Assembly: GCF_017875735.1 (NCBI RefSeq)
Contig: NZ_JAGGMZ010000001.1
Span: forward strand, 2,914,001-2,978,000
Direction of reading: 5' to 3'
Source: Arthrobacter sp. CAN_C5
GTDB lineage: Bacteria; Actinomycetota; Actinomycetes; Actinomycetales; Micrococcaceae
DNA length: 64,000 nucleotides
In this document: piece by piece, positions 26,286 to 36,310 of the stretch
Numbering within the stretch: the first letter of the stretch is position 1
Layout: every line of letters begins with the position of its first letter
Program-made: the position numbers and the translations under genes
The notes under the pieces: generated by a model
Told to the model about the DNA's origin: nothing
Databases searched by the model: none
What the model saw: the letters and a program-made list of their open reading frames with translations, nothing else

Positions 26286-27239
26286 TCAGCGTGCACCCCC
26301 TGCGAGCCGGGTCCCATGGTCAACGAGCACGGAGTGCAGGACCTGCTGGCCCATTGTCTGGAACGCGGCGTCGTCATCGGAGTGCGCGGCCATCGCCGCG
26401 CCGATGCACAGCGCCCAGCCCCGGGCCCGCTGCCAAGTGGCGTCCGAGGTGGGACGAGCGGCGTTGATCCGGTTCTGGAACACGCGGCGGCCGTACCGGT
26501 CGAAGACCAGCCACGCGGCGGCCAGATCGGTGGCGGGATCACCGCTGCCCAGGTCGCCGAAGTCCAAGACTGCCGCCAGCTTCTTGTCCGGCCCCAACAC
26601 CAGATTCGCGGCGTGCAGGTCGCCGTGGAGCCAGAGGGCAGTGCCGTCCCAGGCCGGTGAGTCGCGCAGCTCCCGCCACAGGTCGAGGAGGTCTGCGGTG
26701 GGCAGTTCAAGGGCGGCAAGGCGCTGCTGGAGGGCGCTGTCCCGGTCGCCGAGCGCACCGCCGCGCACAGGATTGCGGGGAGCATCCTCCGGAGCTGGCT
26801 GCTGAAAGGCCAGCACGAAGTCGGCAAGGTCCTCCGCCGCCGGGGTGCGGTCCCCCAGCGGAATTTGCGTCCCGACAGCGCCCTCAACCCACGTCGTGAT
26901 ACTCCAGTGCCAGGGGTACGACGACGACGGCTCCCCCACCCGTACCGGCGTCGACGCGAAGCGCAGGGGTGATTCGGGCGGCTGGGCGCCGGGGTCGGCG
27001 CCGGGCTGGTCGGACAACAACCGTGGCAGCCACGCCTGCTCGTTCCTGGCCAGCTGGGCGGCGGCCTCGCGGCGGGGCAGCCTGACCGAGAGGTCGCTCC
27101 CCAGCCGGAAAATGACGTTATCCCAGCCTTCGGCGACGGCGTTCAGGGGCAGCTCGGCGAGGTCCGGATGCTGCTCCCCCAGGAGCTCCCGGACCAGGTC
27201 AGCGGTAATCAGCACCTCGGCGGCCGGCCTATTCGCCAC
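26286..27239 (-). CDS. aminoglycoside-phosphotransferase-family kinase
   Basis: APH/ChoK-fold small-molecule kinase, 317 aa. NVIFRLGSDLSVRLPRREAA includes the ATP-binding lysine-equivalent region; the catalytic loop is LWLHGDLHAANLVLG and the metal Asp is in VLDFGDLGSGDPATDLAAAW. Family members phosphorylate aminoglycosides, macrolides, sugars or other metabolites; the substrate here cannot be inferred, and a resistance role should not be assumed. It forms a tight pair with the downstream PP2C-like gene (one-base gap). Confidence 0.88.
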   Translation of the reverse strand: MANRPAAEVLITADLVRELLGEQHPDLAELPLNAVAEGWDNVIFRLGSDLSVRLPRREAAAQLARNEQAWLPRLLSDQPGADPGAQPPESPLRFASTPVRVGEPSSSYPWHWSITTWVEGAVGTQIPLGDRTPAAEDLADFVLAFQQPAPEDAPRNPVRGGALGDRDSALQQRLAALELPTADLLDLWRELRDSPAWDGTALWLHGDLHAANLVLGPDKKLAAVLDFGDLGSGDPATDLAAAWLVFDRYGRRVFQNRINAARPTSDATWQRARGWALCIGAAMAAHSDDDAAFQTMGQQVLHSVLVDHGTRLAGGAR

Positions 27240-27262
27240 GAGGGTCCTTTCTGGTGAGAAGC

Positions 27263-27322
27263 GGTGAGCAACCTGGACATTCGAGAGGAAAATGTTGACC
27301 CAAATTGTCCAGGTTGCTCACC
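27263..27322. repeat. 60-bp palindromic element, copy 1
   Basis: GGTGAGCAACCTGGACA (27263-27279) is followed after 26 bases by its exact reverse complement (27306-27322). A second copy with identical arms and the same total length lies at 56777-56836. The centre of the spacer is partly conserved (T-C-G-A and GTTG-CC in register). It begins 20 bases downstream of the gatB stop, which suits a role as terminator or mRNA 3'-end stabiliser, but no T-run is present. Confidence 0.85.
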
Positions 27323-27341
27323 CCAAGGAGGGTAAGGGCCG

Positions 27342-28855
27342 TTAGCCCTCGACGCCGAGGCGCTGCAGGATCAGCTCCCGCACCCGGCCGGCGTCGGCCT
27401 GGCCACGGGTTGCCTTCATGACGCCGCCGACGATTGCCCCGACAGCCTGCACCTTGCCGCCGCGGATCTTGTCCGCAACGTCCGGCTGGGCGGCCAGCGC
27501 CGCGTCGATAGCCTCGAGCAGCGGTCCGTCGTCGGAAACAACTGCCAGCCCGCGGGCCTCCACCACTTCGGTGGGGGTGCCCTCACCGGCGAGGACACCG
27601 TCGAGCACCTCACGGGAGAGCTTGTCGTTGATCTTGCCCGACTCGATCAGCGAGTTCAGCTCGACGATCAGCTCGGGGGTGACACCCAGCTCGGACGGCT
27701 CGACATCGGCCACCTTCGCACGACGGGAAATCTCGCCCATCCACCACTTGCGGGCGACGGCTGGCTTGACCCCGGCGGCGATAGTGTCCTCGATCGAGGA
27801 CATCACGCCGGCGTTGACGACGTCGCGGAACTCAGCGTCGGAGTAGCCCCAGTCCTGCTGCAGCCGCTTGCGGCGTTCAGCCGGCGGCTCGGGCAGTTCG
27901 GCGCGGAGCCGCTCAATCCACTCCTCGGTGGTGACGATGGGAACCAGATCGGGTTCCGGGAAGTAGCGGTAGTCGTCGGCATCGGACTTGGGGCGGCCCG
28001 ACGTCGTCGACCGCGTGTCCTCGTGCCAGTGACGGGTTTCCTGGGTGATCGGGGTTCCCGAGTCGAGCACCGCGGCGTGGCGCTGGATCTCGTACCGGAC
28101 AGCGTGCTCGACGGCGCGCAGCGAGTTGACGTTCTTCGTCTCGGTGCGGGTGCCGAACTTCTCCTGCCCTTTGGGCTTGAGGGAGACGTTGGCGTCGCAA
28201 CGGACGTTGCCGCGCTCCATCTTCGCGTCGGATACGCCCAGGTTTTTCACGATCTCGCGGATCGCTGCGACGTAGGCCTTGGCGAGCTCGGGGGCACGGG
28301 CACCGGCACCGACGATCGGCTTCGTGACGATTTCGACCAACGGAACACCGGCACGGTTGTAGTCCACGAGGGAGAACTCGGCGCCCTGTATCCGGCCGGT
28401 GGAGCCACCCATGTGGGTGAGCTTTCCGGCGTCCTCTTCCATGTGGGCGCGCTCGATCTCGACCGTGAACACCGTGCCGTCGGCCAGCTCAATGTCGATG
28501 GAGCCGTCGTAAGCGATCGGGTCATCGTACTGGGAGGTCTGGAAGTTCTTCGGGGTGTCCGGGTAGAAATAGTTCTTCCGGGCGAAATAGCACTTTTCGG
28601 CGATTTTGCAGCCCAGAGCCAGCCCAATCTTGATGGAGGACTCAACGGCCACCCGGTTCACCACCGGCAGGACGCCGGGCAGGCCAAGGTCCACCGGGGT
28701 GACATTGGTGTTGGGGGTGTCTCCGAACGCGTTGGGCGCGGAGGAGAACATCTTGGTCTGCGTGTTCAGCTCCACGTGGACCTCGAACCCCAGCACCGGA
28801 TCGTACTTCTCAAGTGCTTCCTCGAATGAGAGCACTTCTTCGGTTGCGATAACCA

Positions 28856-28856
<1 letters not shown>
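27342..28856 (-). CDS. gatB: aspartyl/glutamyl-tRNA amidotransferase subunit B
   Basis: Kinase/tRNA-binding subunit of GatCAB, which converts Glu-tRNA(Gln) and Asp-tRNA(Asn) to the amidated forms. 504 aa, full length. GFEVHVELNTQTKMFS (residues 23-38), KNYFYPDTPKNFQTSQYD, ERGNVRCDANVS and DYRYFPEPDL are signature blocks; the C-terminal YqeY-like tail ends near residue 500. ATG shares one base with the gatA stop (TGATG). Last gene of gatC-gatA-gatB. Confidence 0.98.
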
Positions 28857-30427
<1,571 letters not shown>

Positions 30428-30429
30428 GG

Positions 30430-30726
30430 CTATTCCCCGTCCAGGATTGCTGGGACCTTGAAGCGTCCGTCGGCGTTGTCGGGGGCGCCGGAGAGGGCTT
30501 CCTCGTTGGTGAGGGTCTCGCCGACCACGTCCTCGCGGTACACGTTGCTCAGCGGGATGGGGTGGCTGGTGGTGGGAATGTCGTCGCCTGCCACCTCGCT
30601 CACCCGCTTGATCGAGTCGACAATTACTGCCAGCTCACCGGTCATCCGGTCCAGCTCTTCGGCGCTCATATCGATGTGGGCCAGCCGCGCCAGGTGCGCA
30701 ACGTCCTCACGGTTGATCTCAGCCAT
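30430..30726 (-). CDS. gatC: aspartyl/glutamyl-tRNA amidotransferase subunit C
   Basis: Small GatC subunit, 98 aa, which wraps around GatA and stabilises the complex. [20 protein letters not shown] is the typical N-terminal helix and [19 protein letters not shown] the conserved C-terminus. ATG 30726 with GGGAG seven bases upstream. First gene of gatCAB. Confidence 0.97.
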   Translation of the reverse strand: MAEINREDVAHLARLAHIDMSAEELDRMTGELAVIVDSIKRVSEVAGDDIPTTSHPIPLSNVYREDVVGETLTNEEALSGAPDNADGRFKVPAILDGE

Positions 30727-30803
30727 AAATCTCCCATGGTCAATGAATTGGTGTTTGGCTCAAGTCTACGTGCGGTGTGAGCAGCGGCCGATTCGGCGGG
30801 GCG

Positions 30804-31394
30804 TTACGATTCCCCAGCGTGAAGCGCGGTGTCAGCGTCTGTCGTACGCCAGCCAAGGAAGTGGACCACCAGTCCGGGCCGGGTTGGAGCACAACAAAAC
30901 GGTCCCGCCTCCAGGATCCCATCGGTTGCGAACGGCGCAACGCGGACCAGCCTCCAGGGTTCCTCGTCGACCCTGGCTCGGATAGTCACCGCTCCGGGGG
31001 CCAAACTGGCGCGCACCGTCACGATCCGCCCGGCCCATCCCGGAACCGGTGATAGTGACCAGTCGGATTCGCCGCGGGTGACTACTGCGCCCAGACCCGG
31101 CTCACCATCACTGCATTCGACCCCGGCCTTGATCCAGTTCTTGTCATCTGTTTTGAGGAAGACACCGGCCTGGTCGAATTGCGCGGGGAAGTCGAGGCGG
31201 AAGGCCACCTCGACTGCTTCGCCCACACTTACTGGCCGGAGCAGTGCGTGTTCGGTGTCATGAATGAAGCCGTACGAGGTTGTCCGCCATGCATCGCTGC
31301 CCTCCTTAGCGGTCACGAATAGTCCCTCATCGGAGGTGCGCACATTCTCTGGCTCTGTTGTCCAGCGTCCCTCGGACCACGCGACAGTTCTCAT
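30804..31394 (-). CDS. DUF1349 domain-containing protein
   Basis: 196 aa, a beta-sandwich (concanavalin-like) DUF1349 protein of unknown role, sometimes called a regulation-of-enolase family. Visible hallmarks are the paired-strand pattern VEVAFRLDFPAQFDQAGVFLK, DDKNWIKAGVE and the late GPFCCAPTRPGLVVHF. No signal peptide, so probably cytoplasmic. It stands alone between gatC and the DUF222 gene on the same strand. Confidence 0.88.
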   Translation of the reverse strand: MRTVAWSEGRWTTEPENVRTSDEGLFVTAKEGSDAWRTTSYGFIHDTEHALLRPVSVGEAVEVAFRLDFPAQFDQAGVFLKTDDKNWIKAGVECSDGEPGLGAVVTRGESDWSLSPVPGWAGRIVTVRASLAPGAVTIRARVDEEPWRLVRVAPFATDGILEAGPFCCAPTRPGLVVHFLGWRTTDADTALHAGES

Positions 31395-31406
31395 GTCATC
31401 ACTCTT

Positions 31407-33035
31407 TCAGGAGCCCGGCTGCTGGGACAAGGCTCCCCCACCGAGACTTCGTTCCCGTCGCGGGCCGGGCCGCTCTCCGGGTAGGGGTGGTGCGGTGGAG
31501 TGGTAGGTGTGGCCGGTGGGGGTGGTGGTTTTGAGCTGATGTCTCGGTCCGGGTGCGGGGGCTACAGCCCAGCCGGGGTGTTCTTTGGTGTGGTTGCATG
31601 CTTCGCAGAGTCCAGCCCCATTGCCGATCGATGTCGGCCCGCCGCGATGCCAGGGGACGATGTGATCGATGTGGCAGATCGGGGCGTCGCAGTACGGGGT
31701 CCGGCAGGTGTCATCCCGGGCGGTGATAAACCGGCGTTGCGCTTTCGTGAAGAGCCGGGCCGTGGAATCCATCGCCACCAGGTCCCCGGTCGATGGTGCC
31801 GTGTAGAGGCGACGCAACCACACGTCGAAAGCCGAACCTCCTTGCCCCGACCGGCTTTGACCTTTCGGACCAGTGCCAGTGCCACCAGCTGACCCTGACC
31901 CGGTCGAACTTTTCGTTCCGTCCTGGCTGTTTGCTGGGCTGGTTGCTGGGCTGGTCGGTGTTTCTGCCTGGATGAGGTTTCGTGCCCAGCTGGAGGGGAC
32001 GATGCCGTAGCCGGGGATCCTGGCTGGTTCGCTGTCGCCTTGGAAGAGGGCACGGTCGGTCATGATGAGCTGCAACTCGACCCGGCTGATACCCCCGGGG
32101 ACACCGGTGACGCGTTCGACGAGGGTATCGGCCATCACCTGACCCCTAGACCTCGGGTCACCAGCACCCCGGACCGTGTCAGCGTGACGAGTCAACGCGG
32201 CGTAGGTGGCGACGGCTTCCTTCACCGGAAGCAACGCGGTCAAATAGGCCATGGTGTCCGGTGCCGGCCGGATACTCACACACCGCTCCGTCACGGCGTG
32301 GGCGGCCCGGTTCACCACCGACCGGGGATCCCGCCGGTACGCGGCTGCCTTCACCGCTGCGATGATCGCCTTATCCCCACACCCGGTGAACCTACCCGTA
32401 TCAGCTGATAGCTCTTCATCCACGGCAGCACGGTCAACACTACTGAGGCACGCAGTCTCTTTCACCAACAGGGTCGCCCGCCACTCATTCAACTGACCCG
32501 TGTGAAGGGCCGCCAGCGTGTGGGGCATCTCCGTCACCAGCGCCCGCGCCAAACCGAGGAGCCGGCTGCCCCGAGACGGGGACTCACGCCTCGCCAACGC
32601 GACCTGCGCCCCCACCCCTTTGCCTCGCTCGGCGGCGGGTACCCCGGCGAGGGTTTGGGTGTCGCGTTCAGCGACGTCAATCGCAACCGTGATCCGGGCC
32701 TGCACCCCAGCAATCGCCGACTTCAGATCCTCCAACTCCCGCAACTGATCAATCAACCCCACCGCATCCCGAGCCGGTTTCAGAGAGTTCAGCGCTTCGG
32801 CAAGGGCCCGGGTGGAACGCTCACGGCCAACCCCGGCAAGGGTGCTCACAGGAGTGTTGCTCGTCGGAGCAGCACCGGCAGACGTAGCAGAAGAAGAATC
32901 GACAGGAATGCCGTCCGCAGCACCAGAGAGTCGGCCGCGCTCAGGTTCACGACAAGCACCCGAGGCTCCCCGCGCAGCCGTCACCCGGGAGGGGATTCCC
33001 CTCCGTTTCGGTGATGGAGCTGCCCTGCCTTCCAT
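31407..33035 (-). CDS. DUF222 / HNH endonuclease domain protein (13E12 repeat family)
   Basis: 542 aa. Residues about 75-400 form the DUF222 region ([31 protein letters not shown] stretch), then an HNH domain near 440-500 with [23 protein letters not shown] and [18 protein letters not shown]: Cys pairs and the two HNH histidines are intact. An unusual Gly/Thr/Ser-rich insert ([20 protein letters not shown]) separates the parts. The family is multicopy in Micrococcales and often linked to mobile elements, but no mobility genes are adjacent. Nuclease activity is likely from motif, biological role unknown. Confidence 0.9.
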   Translation of the reverse strand: MEGRAAPSPKRRGIPSRVTAARGASGACREPERGRLSGAADGIPVDSSSATSAGAAPTSNTPVSTLAGVGRERSTRALAEALNSLKPARDAVGLIDQLRELEDLKSAIAGVQARITVAIDVAERDTQTLAGVPAAERGKGVGAQVALARRESPSRGSRLLGLARALVTEMPHTLAALHTGQLNEWRATLLVKETACLSSVDRAAVDEELSADTGRFTGCGDKAIIAAVKAAAYRRDPRSVVNRAAHAVTERCVSIRPAPDTMAYLTALLPVKEAVATYAALTRHADTVRGAGDPRSRGQVMADTLVERVTGVPGGISRVELQLIMTDRALFQGDSEPARIPGYGIVPSSWARNLIQAETPTSPATSPANSQDGTKSSTGSGSAGGTGTGPKGQSRSGQGGSAFDVWLRRLYTAPSTGDLVAMDSTARLFTKAQRRFITARDDTCRTPYCDAPICHIDHIVPWHRGGPTSIGNGAGLCEACNHTKEHPGWAVAPAPGPRHQLKTTTPTGHTYHSTAPPLPGERPGPRRERSLGGGALSQQPGS

Positions 33036-33390
33036 ACCTCTATTGTCCCAAACCCCACCGACATTCCTGCGGAACTAAGGGCTATGTGGACAAACCTCTC
33101 GAACAAATATTCGAACCCAGATAGTCACTCCGCGGCCGCTGAAATAGCCCCCATATTCATAGTTCATGAGGGCGCCGGCGCATCAAATTGGAGAGCATCA
33201 GGGAGTCCGCACCAAAGCCTCCGGATCAACCAGGATCACCAGGATCACCAAATCGAGATCAAGGCCCTTTACTGCCTCCGGGGTGAGGGCCCGCACGCCG
33301 CCTCGCCCGAGACTCGCGCCGCAGGCAGGGACTCGTAACAACTCGACCTCAGAGAATCCGCCGCAAACTCCGACGGCGCCGTGACGGTGG
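33036..33390. other. intergenic stretch, AT-richer, no convincing gene
   Basis: About 355 bases between the DUF222 gene and the 33.4-kb membrane-protein gene. Base composition is less GC-rich than the surroundings. Both strands have short open frames, but none has a ribosome site or family signature. A small direct repeat (AGGATCACC at 33232-33240 and 33241-33249, preceded by a degenerate copy) is the only internal structure. On the minus strand it reads as LVILVDPEALV-like text, possibly the relic of a decayed gene. Confidence 0.5.
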
Positions 33391-33422
33391 TTGACGACGT
33401 CGTCCGCTGCCCATGGCAGTTG

Positions 33423-33453
33423 CTTTCCGCAGCGGAAAGTAATTACACTTTCC
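33423..33453. promoter_or_regulatory. three-half-site operator candidate
   Basis: CTTTCCG (33423-33429), CGGAAAGT (33433-33440) and ACTTTCC (33447-33453) give two consecutive inverted repeats sharing the middle half-site. The array ends three bases before ATG 33457, so a bound protein would block transcription or translation start. The wHTH regulator encoded by the second gene of this operon is the obvious candidate to bind here (autoregulation; inference). Confidence 0.55.
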
Positions 33454-33456
33454 ACC

Positions 33457-33921
33457 ATGGAAAATAACTTGCCTCCATCAGCAGCCGATCAGTCAAGCTC
33501 CGCTGCTGCGCTGTTGGCCGACGTCGACAAGGACCGCTCAGCCCTCATCGACCGCATGACCACGCCCAGCTGGGCAGCGCCTGCGTTCGGTGCTCTCGCG
33601 GCAATCTGTGTCGTCTCACCCGCGGCAGGAGACAACCGATCGGGCAACTCAGCCCTGCTGATCATTGTCGGAATCTTGGTGGTCTACCTCTACCAACGGG
33701 CGACGGGCGTGAGGTTGGCCAGAATCGGCTGGGCGGCGTGGCTGATCTACGCCGCGACCTTGGTCTTTTGCCTGCTCATGCTTAGCGTTTCACTGGGGCT
33801 CGTATCTTTCGGCCTGCTCTGGTGGGTCATCGCTCCCGCTGCAGCTGCTTTCGGAGCAGGGGCCCTGGGCGCCCACTACTTCATGCGAAGTGCCGTCAAC
33901 CGGATCCGCAGTGCCCGCTGA
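33457..33921 (+). CDS. small membrane protein, unknown function
   Basis: 154 aa. A polar N-terminus (residues 1-40) is followed by four hydrophobic segments (SWAAPAFGALAAICVV; SALLIIVGILVVYLY; WAAWLIYAATLVFCLLML; LVSFGLLWWVIAPAAAA). No family recognised. ATG 33457 lies directly after the operator array and has no Shine-Dalgarno. It overlaps or abuts the wHTH gene, a combination common for small membrane proteins controlled by their own PadR/MarR-like partner. An upstream in-frame TTG at 33391 is less likely. Confidence 0.75.
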   Translation: MENNLPPSAADQSSSAAALLADVDKDRSALIDRMTTPSWAAPAFGALAAICVVSPAAGDNRSGNSALLIIVGILVVYLYQRATGVRLARIGWAAWLIYAATLVFCLLMLSVSLGLVSFGLLWWVIAPAAAAFGAGALGAHYFMRSAVNRIRSAR

Positions 33922-34249
33922 GACTGCTGACACCACGGGTGCGGTGTTCAACGAGCTGATTCATGCACCGTTGCGTTTCAGGATCTGTGGACTTCTCCGG
34001 AACGTGAAAAGTGCAGACTTCCCAGCGATTCGGGACTCCCTCAACATCGGCGACGCGGCGCTGTCGAAACACCTGAAGGTGCTGAGCGACGGCGGTTTTG
34101 TCGCCATGACGAAGTCGTCCTCGGCTGGCCGTGCAGATGCACGTCGGGTCAGCTGGCTATCCCTGACACCTCAGGGGAGAATCGCTTTCGATTCCCATCT
34201 CGCTGCCCTGCAGGCCATCGCAGCGGGAACGAGCGACTACGGCCACTGA
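33911..34249 (+). CDS. winged-helix transcriptional regulator (HTH_34 / ArsR-MarR-like)
   Basis: About 112 aa from GTG 33911, which overlaps the end of the membrane-protein gene; GTG 33890 is also in frame. APLRFRICGLLRN, ADFPAIRDSLNIGDAALSKHLKVLSDGGFV and ARRVSWLSLTPQGRIAFDSHLAAL trace helices and wing of a small winged-helix domain that fills the whole protein. Likely regulates the operon through the CTTTCC/GGAAAG half-sites upstream. Ligand unknown. Confidence 0.85.
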   Translation: MPAETADTTGAVFNELIHAPLRFRICGLLRNVKSADFPAIRDSLNIGDAALSKHLKVLSDGGFVAMTKSSSAGRADARRVSWLSLTPQGRIAFDSHLAALQAIAAGTSDYGH

Positions 34250-34533
34250 CCTCTTACCATGCTGGCATCGATCCGATGCGGAGACCGGCCTAGCCGCTGA
34301 TGGTGGCGGAGCGGGCCGGTAGGTTCCGGATTACTGAGCAGACTCGGAATAGAACCGTCATTCCGAGGCGTATTACGGCAGTAAGGAACTTGGGAGTGCA
34401 CGCTCAGGTCAGGTGCAGTCGTGGGGTTGTCTGGCTGCCGACTTACCGAGACGGCGAGAGTGCTGACGACGATGGCGGCAGCCAGACCCACGGAAACAAA
34501 CGTTGCCCCCCAACGACAGATCGTTTCATACAC
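34237..34533 (-). CDS. possible small single-pass membrane protein
   Basis: A 98-codon frame from GTG 34533 begins with a convincing transmembrane segment (ATFVSVGLAAAIVVSTLAV) and a polar tail, but the tail is rich in Pro, Arg and Asn, lacks family resemblance and overlaps the 3' end of the regulator gene. No ribosome site is clear. Reported only because the hydrophobic segment is unusual for a chance frame; may well be noise. The rest of 34250-34664 shows nothing else. Confidence 0.22.
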   Translation of the reverse strand: MYETICRWGATFVSVGLAAAIVVSTLAVSVSRQPDNPTTAPDLSVHSQVPYCRNTPRNDGSIPSLLSNPEPTGPLRHHQRLGRSPHRIDASMVRGQWP

Positions 34534-34664
34534 ACATAGTGCCGCACCGTCGCGCGCAAGAATGCTAAAAAGTGCCAACCTGAGAGAATACTGTGGAAAT
34601 CCTGACCAAAGTTCGTTCGCAGTGGGTACGGCACCTGATCTCGGGGGCTGAAACCGGCTTGCGC

Positions 34665-35081
34665 CTAGCTGGCAGATCCTTTGGCGGCGGGTCTGCGCCA
34701 ATTCAGCGCGGCGACCAGAAGCACGGTTCCTGCAAGGGTGCCAAACGCGACGAGAATCGCACCCACCAGCCAGAGCCCTGAGTAGTCGGCGGAGGCGGAG
34801 GTGATGGCAAACGCGCCGGTGAATCCCGCGGGCATGGCGAGGATGACAATGGCCGGCGCGAGGAACTTGTTCGCGACCCAGCCAAGGGCTGCCCACGAAA
34901 CAACACACCCGATCACCTGCCAAGGCTCGTAGGGGCCTGACGCCGAACCGGTCTCCGGGTCGATCTGGTAGCCCGTGTCCCAGGCGAACCAGCCCACCCA
35001 CAGACCAGCGCTGAGCGCGATCACGCCGACGATCAGGAGCGTTCGCTGTGCCCGGCCCTGGGTGTGACTCCGAAGTTTCAT
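34665..35081 (-). CDS. membrane protein, unknown function
   Basis: 138 aa with four predicted transmembrane helices (TLLIVGVIALSAGLWVGWFAW; WQVIGCVVSWAALGWVANKF; PAIVILAMPAGFTGAFAI; LWLVGAILVAFGTLAGTVLLVAAL) and a basic C-terminus. No family recognised. Ends seven bases before the next leftward gene's stop side: it is transcribed after the GNAT gene, so the two may be cotranscribed. Confidence 0.75.
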   Translation of the reverse strand: MKLRSHTQGRAQRTLLIVGVIALSAGLWVGWFAWDTGYQIDPETGSASGPYEPWQVIGCVVSWAALGWVANKFLAPAIVILAMPAGFTGAFAITSASADYSGLWLVGAILVAFGTLAGTVLLVAALNWRRPAAKGSAS

Positions 35082-35088
35082 CGTTCGG

Positions 35089-35604
35089 CTAAAGGGTCAG
35101 CCGGAAGACCCAGAGAAGAATTTCCTCGTCCCGTACCCACCAGTCCCGTTCGGGCTGGCGTTCAAAACCTAACGACCGGTACAGCGCATGCGCGCGGGTC
35201 ATGTCGGACCCACTGGTCAGGGATACTGCCGTAATGCCGTCCAGCGACCGCGCGTGCCCGATGATCGCTTCGACCATCTGCCGGCCCACCCCGCCCCTTT
35301 GGCAGGCCGGGTCCACGGCGAGCATACGGAACTCCAGCTCGCCGGCAACGGCGATATCCGTGTAGCGCTGGCCCTCAAACGTGATCGCCACGGACGCCAC
35401 CACCGCCGCATCCTGCTCGGCCACCCAGATTTCGGCGTGCTCGGCACGGTGTTCGACGTCGGCCAGTACCCGCAGGTACGGGTGGTCCGGTCCCTCGAAG
35501 TACCCTGCCTCAAGGTAGGCGGCGCAGGTGATGCGGCGGACGTCGTCGTAATCCGCTGCAGTGACGGGTCGGATCACGAGGTCGGTTGGTGCTGTGGGGG
35601 TCAT
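35089..35604 (-). CDS. GNAT-family N-acetyltransferase
   Basis: 171 aa, one GNAT domain. LVIRPVTAADYDDVRRI opens the fold, ELEFRMLAVDPACQRGGVGRQMVEAI is the acetyl-CoA motif (R/Q-x-x-G-x-G/A type) and AHALYRSLGFER the C-terminal motif B. Acetylates an unknown amine. It starts immediately after the disrupted acetyltransferase gene on the same strand. Confidence 0.9.
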   Translation of the reverse strand: MTPTAPTDLVIRPVTAADYDDVRRITCAAYLEAGYFEGPDHPYLRVLADVEHRAEHAEIWVAEQDAAVVASVAITFEGQRYTDIAVAGELEFRMLAVDPACQRGGVGRQMVEAIIGHARSLDGITAVSLTSGSDMTRAHALYRSLGFERQPERDWWVRDEEILLWVFRLTL

Positions 35605-35662
35605 CTAATCCTCATTGGGAAGGCGGACGGGCACGACGCCGGAATGCCGCCTTCCAATTCTG

Positions 35663-36306
35663 CTACACGTCCGGGTTCTTCTCCACAACGTCCCATTCGC
35701 CGAAGCGGACGAATCCCGCCGATTCAGCCAACGCAGCCGACGCCACGTTGTCCCGTTGTCCCGTTGGCAGCGATACTGCGGTTCGTAGCCCAGCTGGAGG
35801 GCCATCGAGCTGATGGCGCGCCAGGGATACATGCTCGCGGCGGCGACCAGCCGGCCCCCGCTGAAGGTGCCGAACGCGAGCCAGTGATCGAGTTCGACGA
35901 ACGCTTCGTCCAGGTCCGCGGCGGGTGCCTGACCCGTGAAGCGGGCAAAGGCCTCGTGGTCGTCCGGCGTGAGCTGCCGAGTGCCCTCGAGACTGGGTTC
36001 ACACCGGACTGCTTCGTGATCGGTGGCGGGAAGGTAGAACAGGCAGTCCGGACCGTTCAGCCTGATTCCCGCGGCAGCGAGCCGCGGCGCGAGGTCCTCG
36101 GTGCGGACCGTCTGGTTGGGAGAGACGCCAAGGTGCTGGGCCCGTCCGGGTGTGAGAGTGAGCAGGCTGGGGCCTTCCGCGACATGCAACACTGTCACCG
36201 CGCGGTCCTCAGCCAATGACGGATCTATGACTATCTGGACACTCCCTGAGGCCCCCGGGACCAGATCTACCGGGAACCAGTGCTGGGTCACTCTCGGAGA
36301 AAACAC
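35663..36306 (-). pseudogene. disrupted GNAT-family acetyltransferase
   Basis: The N-terminal part reads well (about 190 codons from ATG 36306, including SLLTLTPGRAQHLG and EAFVELDHWLAFG). Two lesions follow. After MYPWR the text jumps to the segment normally downstream of the acetyl-CoA motif (ALQLGYEPQYRCQRDN), so about 25 residues of motif A seem deleted. Then an 8-base tandem duplication (GTTGTCCC at 35747-35754 and 35755-35762) shifts the frame; removing one copy restores NVASAALAESAGFVRFGEWD and a stop at 35663-35665. As it stands the frame continues to 35605 with unrelated residues. Probably non-functional. Confidence 0.8.
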
Positions 36307-36310
36307 GGGC

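Noticed and set aside
26286-27239. Aminoglycoside resistance gene
   Set aside because: The fold is that of the APH family, but the family is broad and nothing ties this member to antibiotics.
33198-33458. 86-codon minus-strand frame in the 33-kb gap
   Set aside because: No ribosome site, mixed composition, runs over the operator and start of the membrane-protein gene; noted only as a possible relic.
34237-35001. A 254-codon minus-strand frame covering two regions
   Set aside because: Its first half is the shadow of the membrane-protein gene 34665-35081; only the part after 34533 has a hydrophobic stretch and is listed at low confidence.
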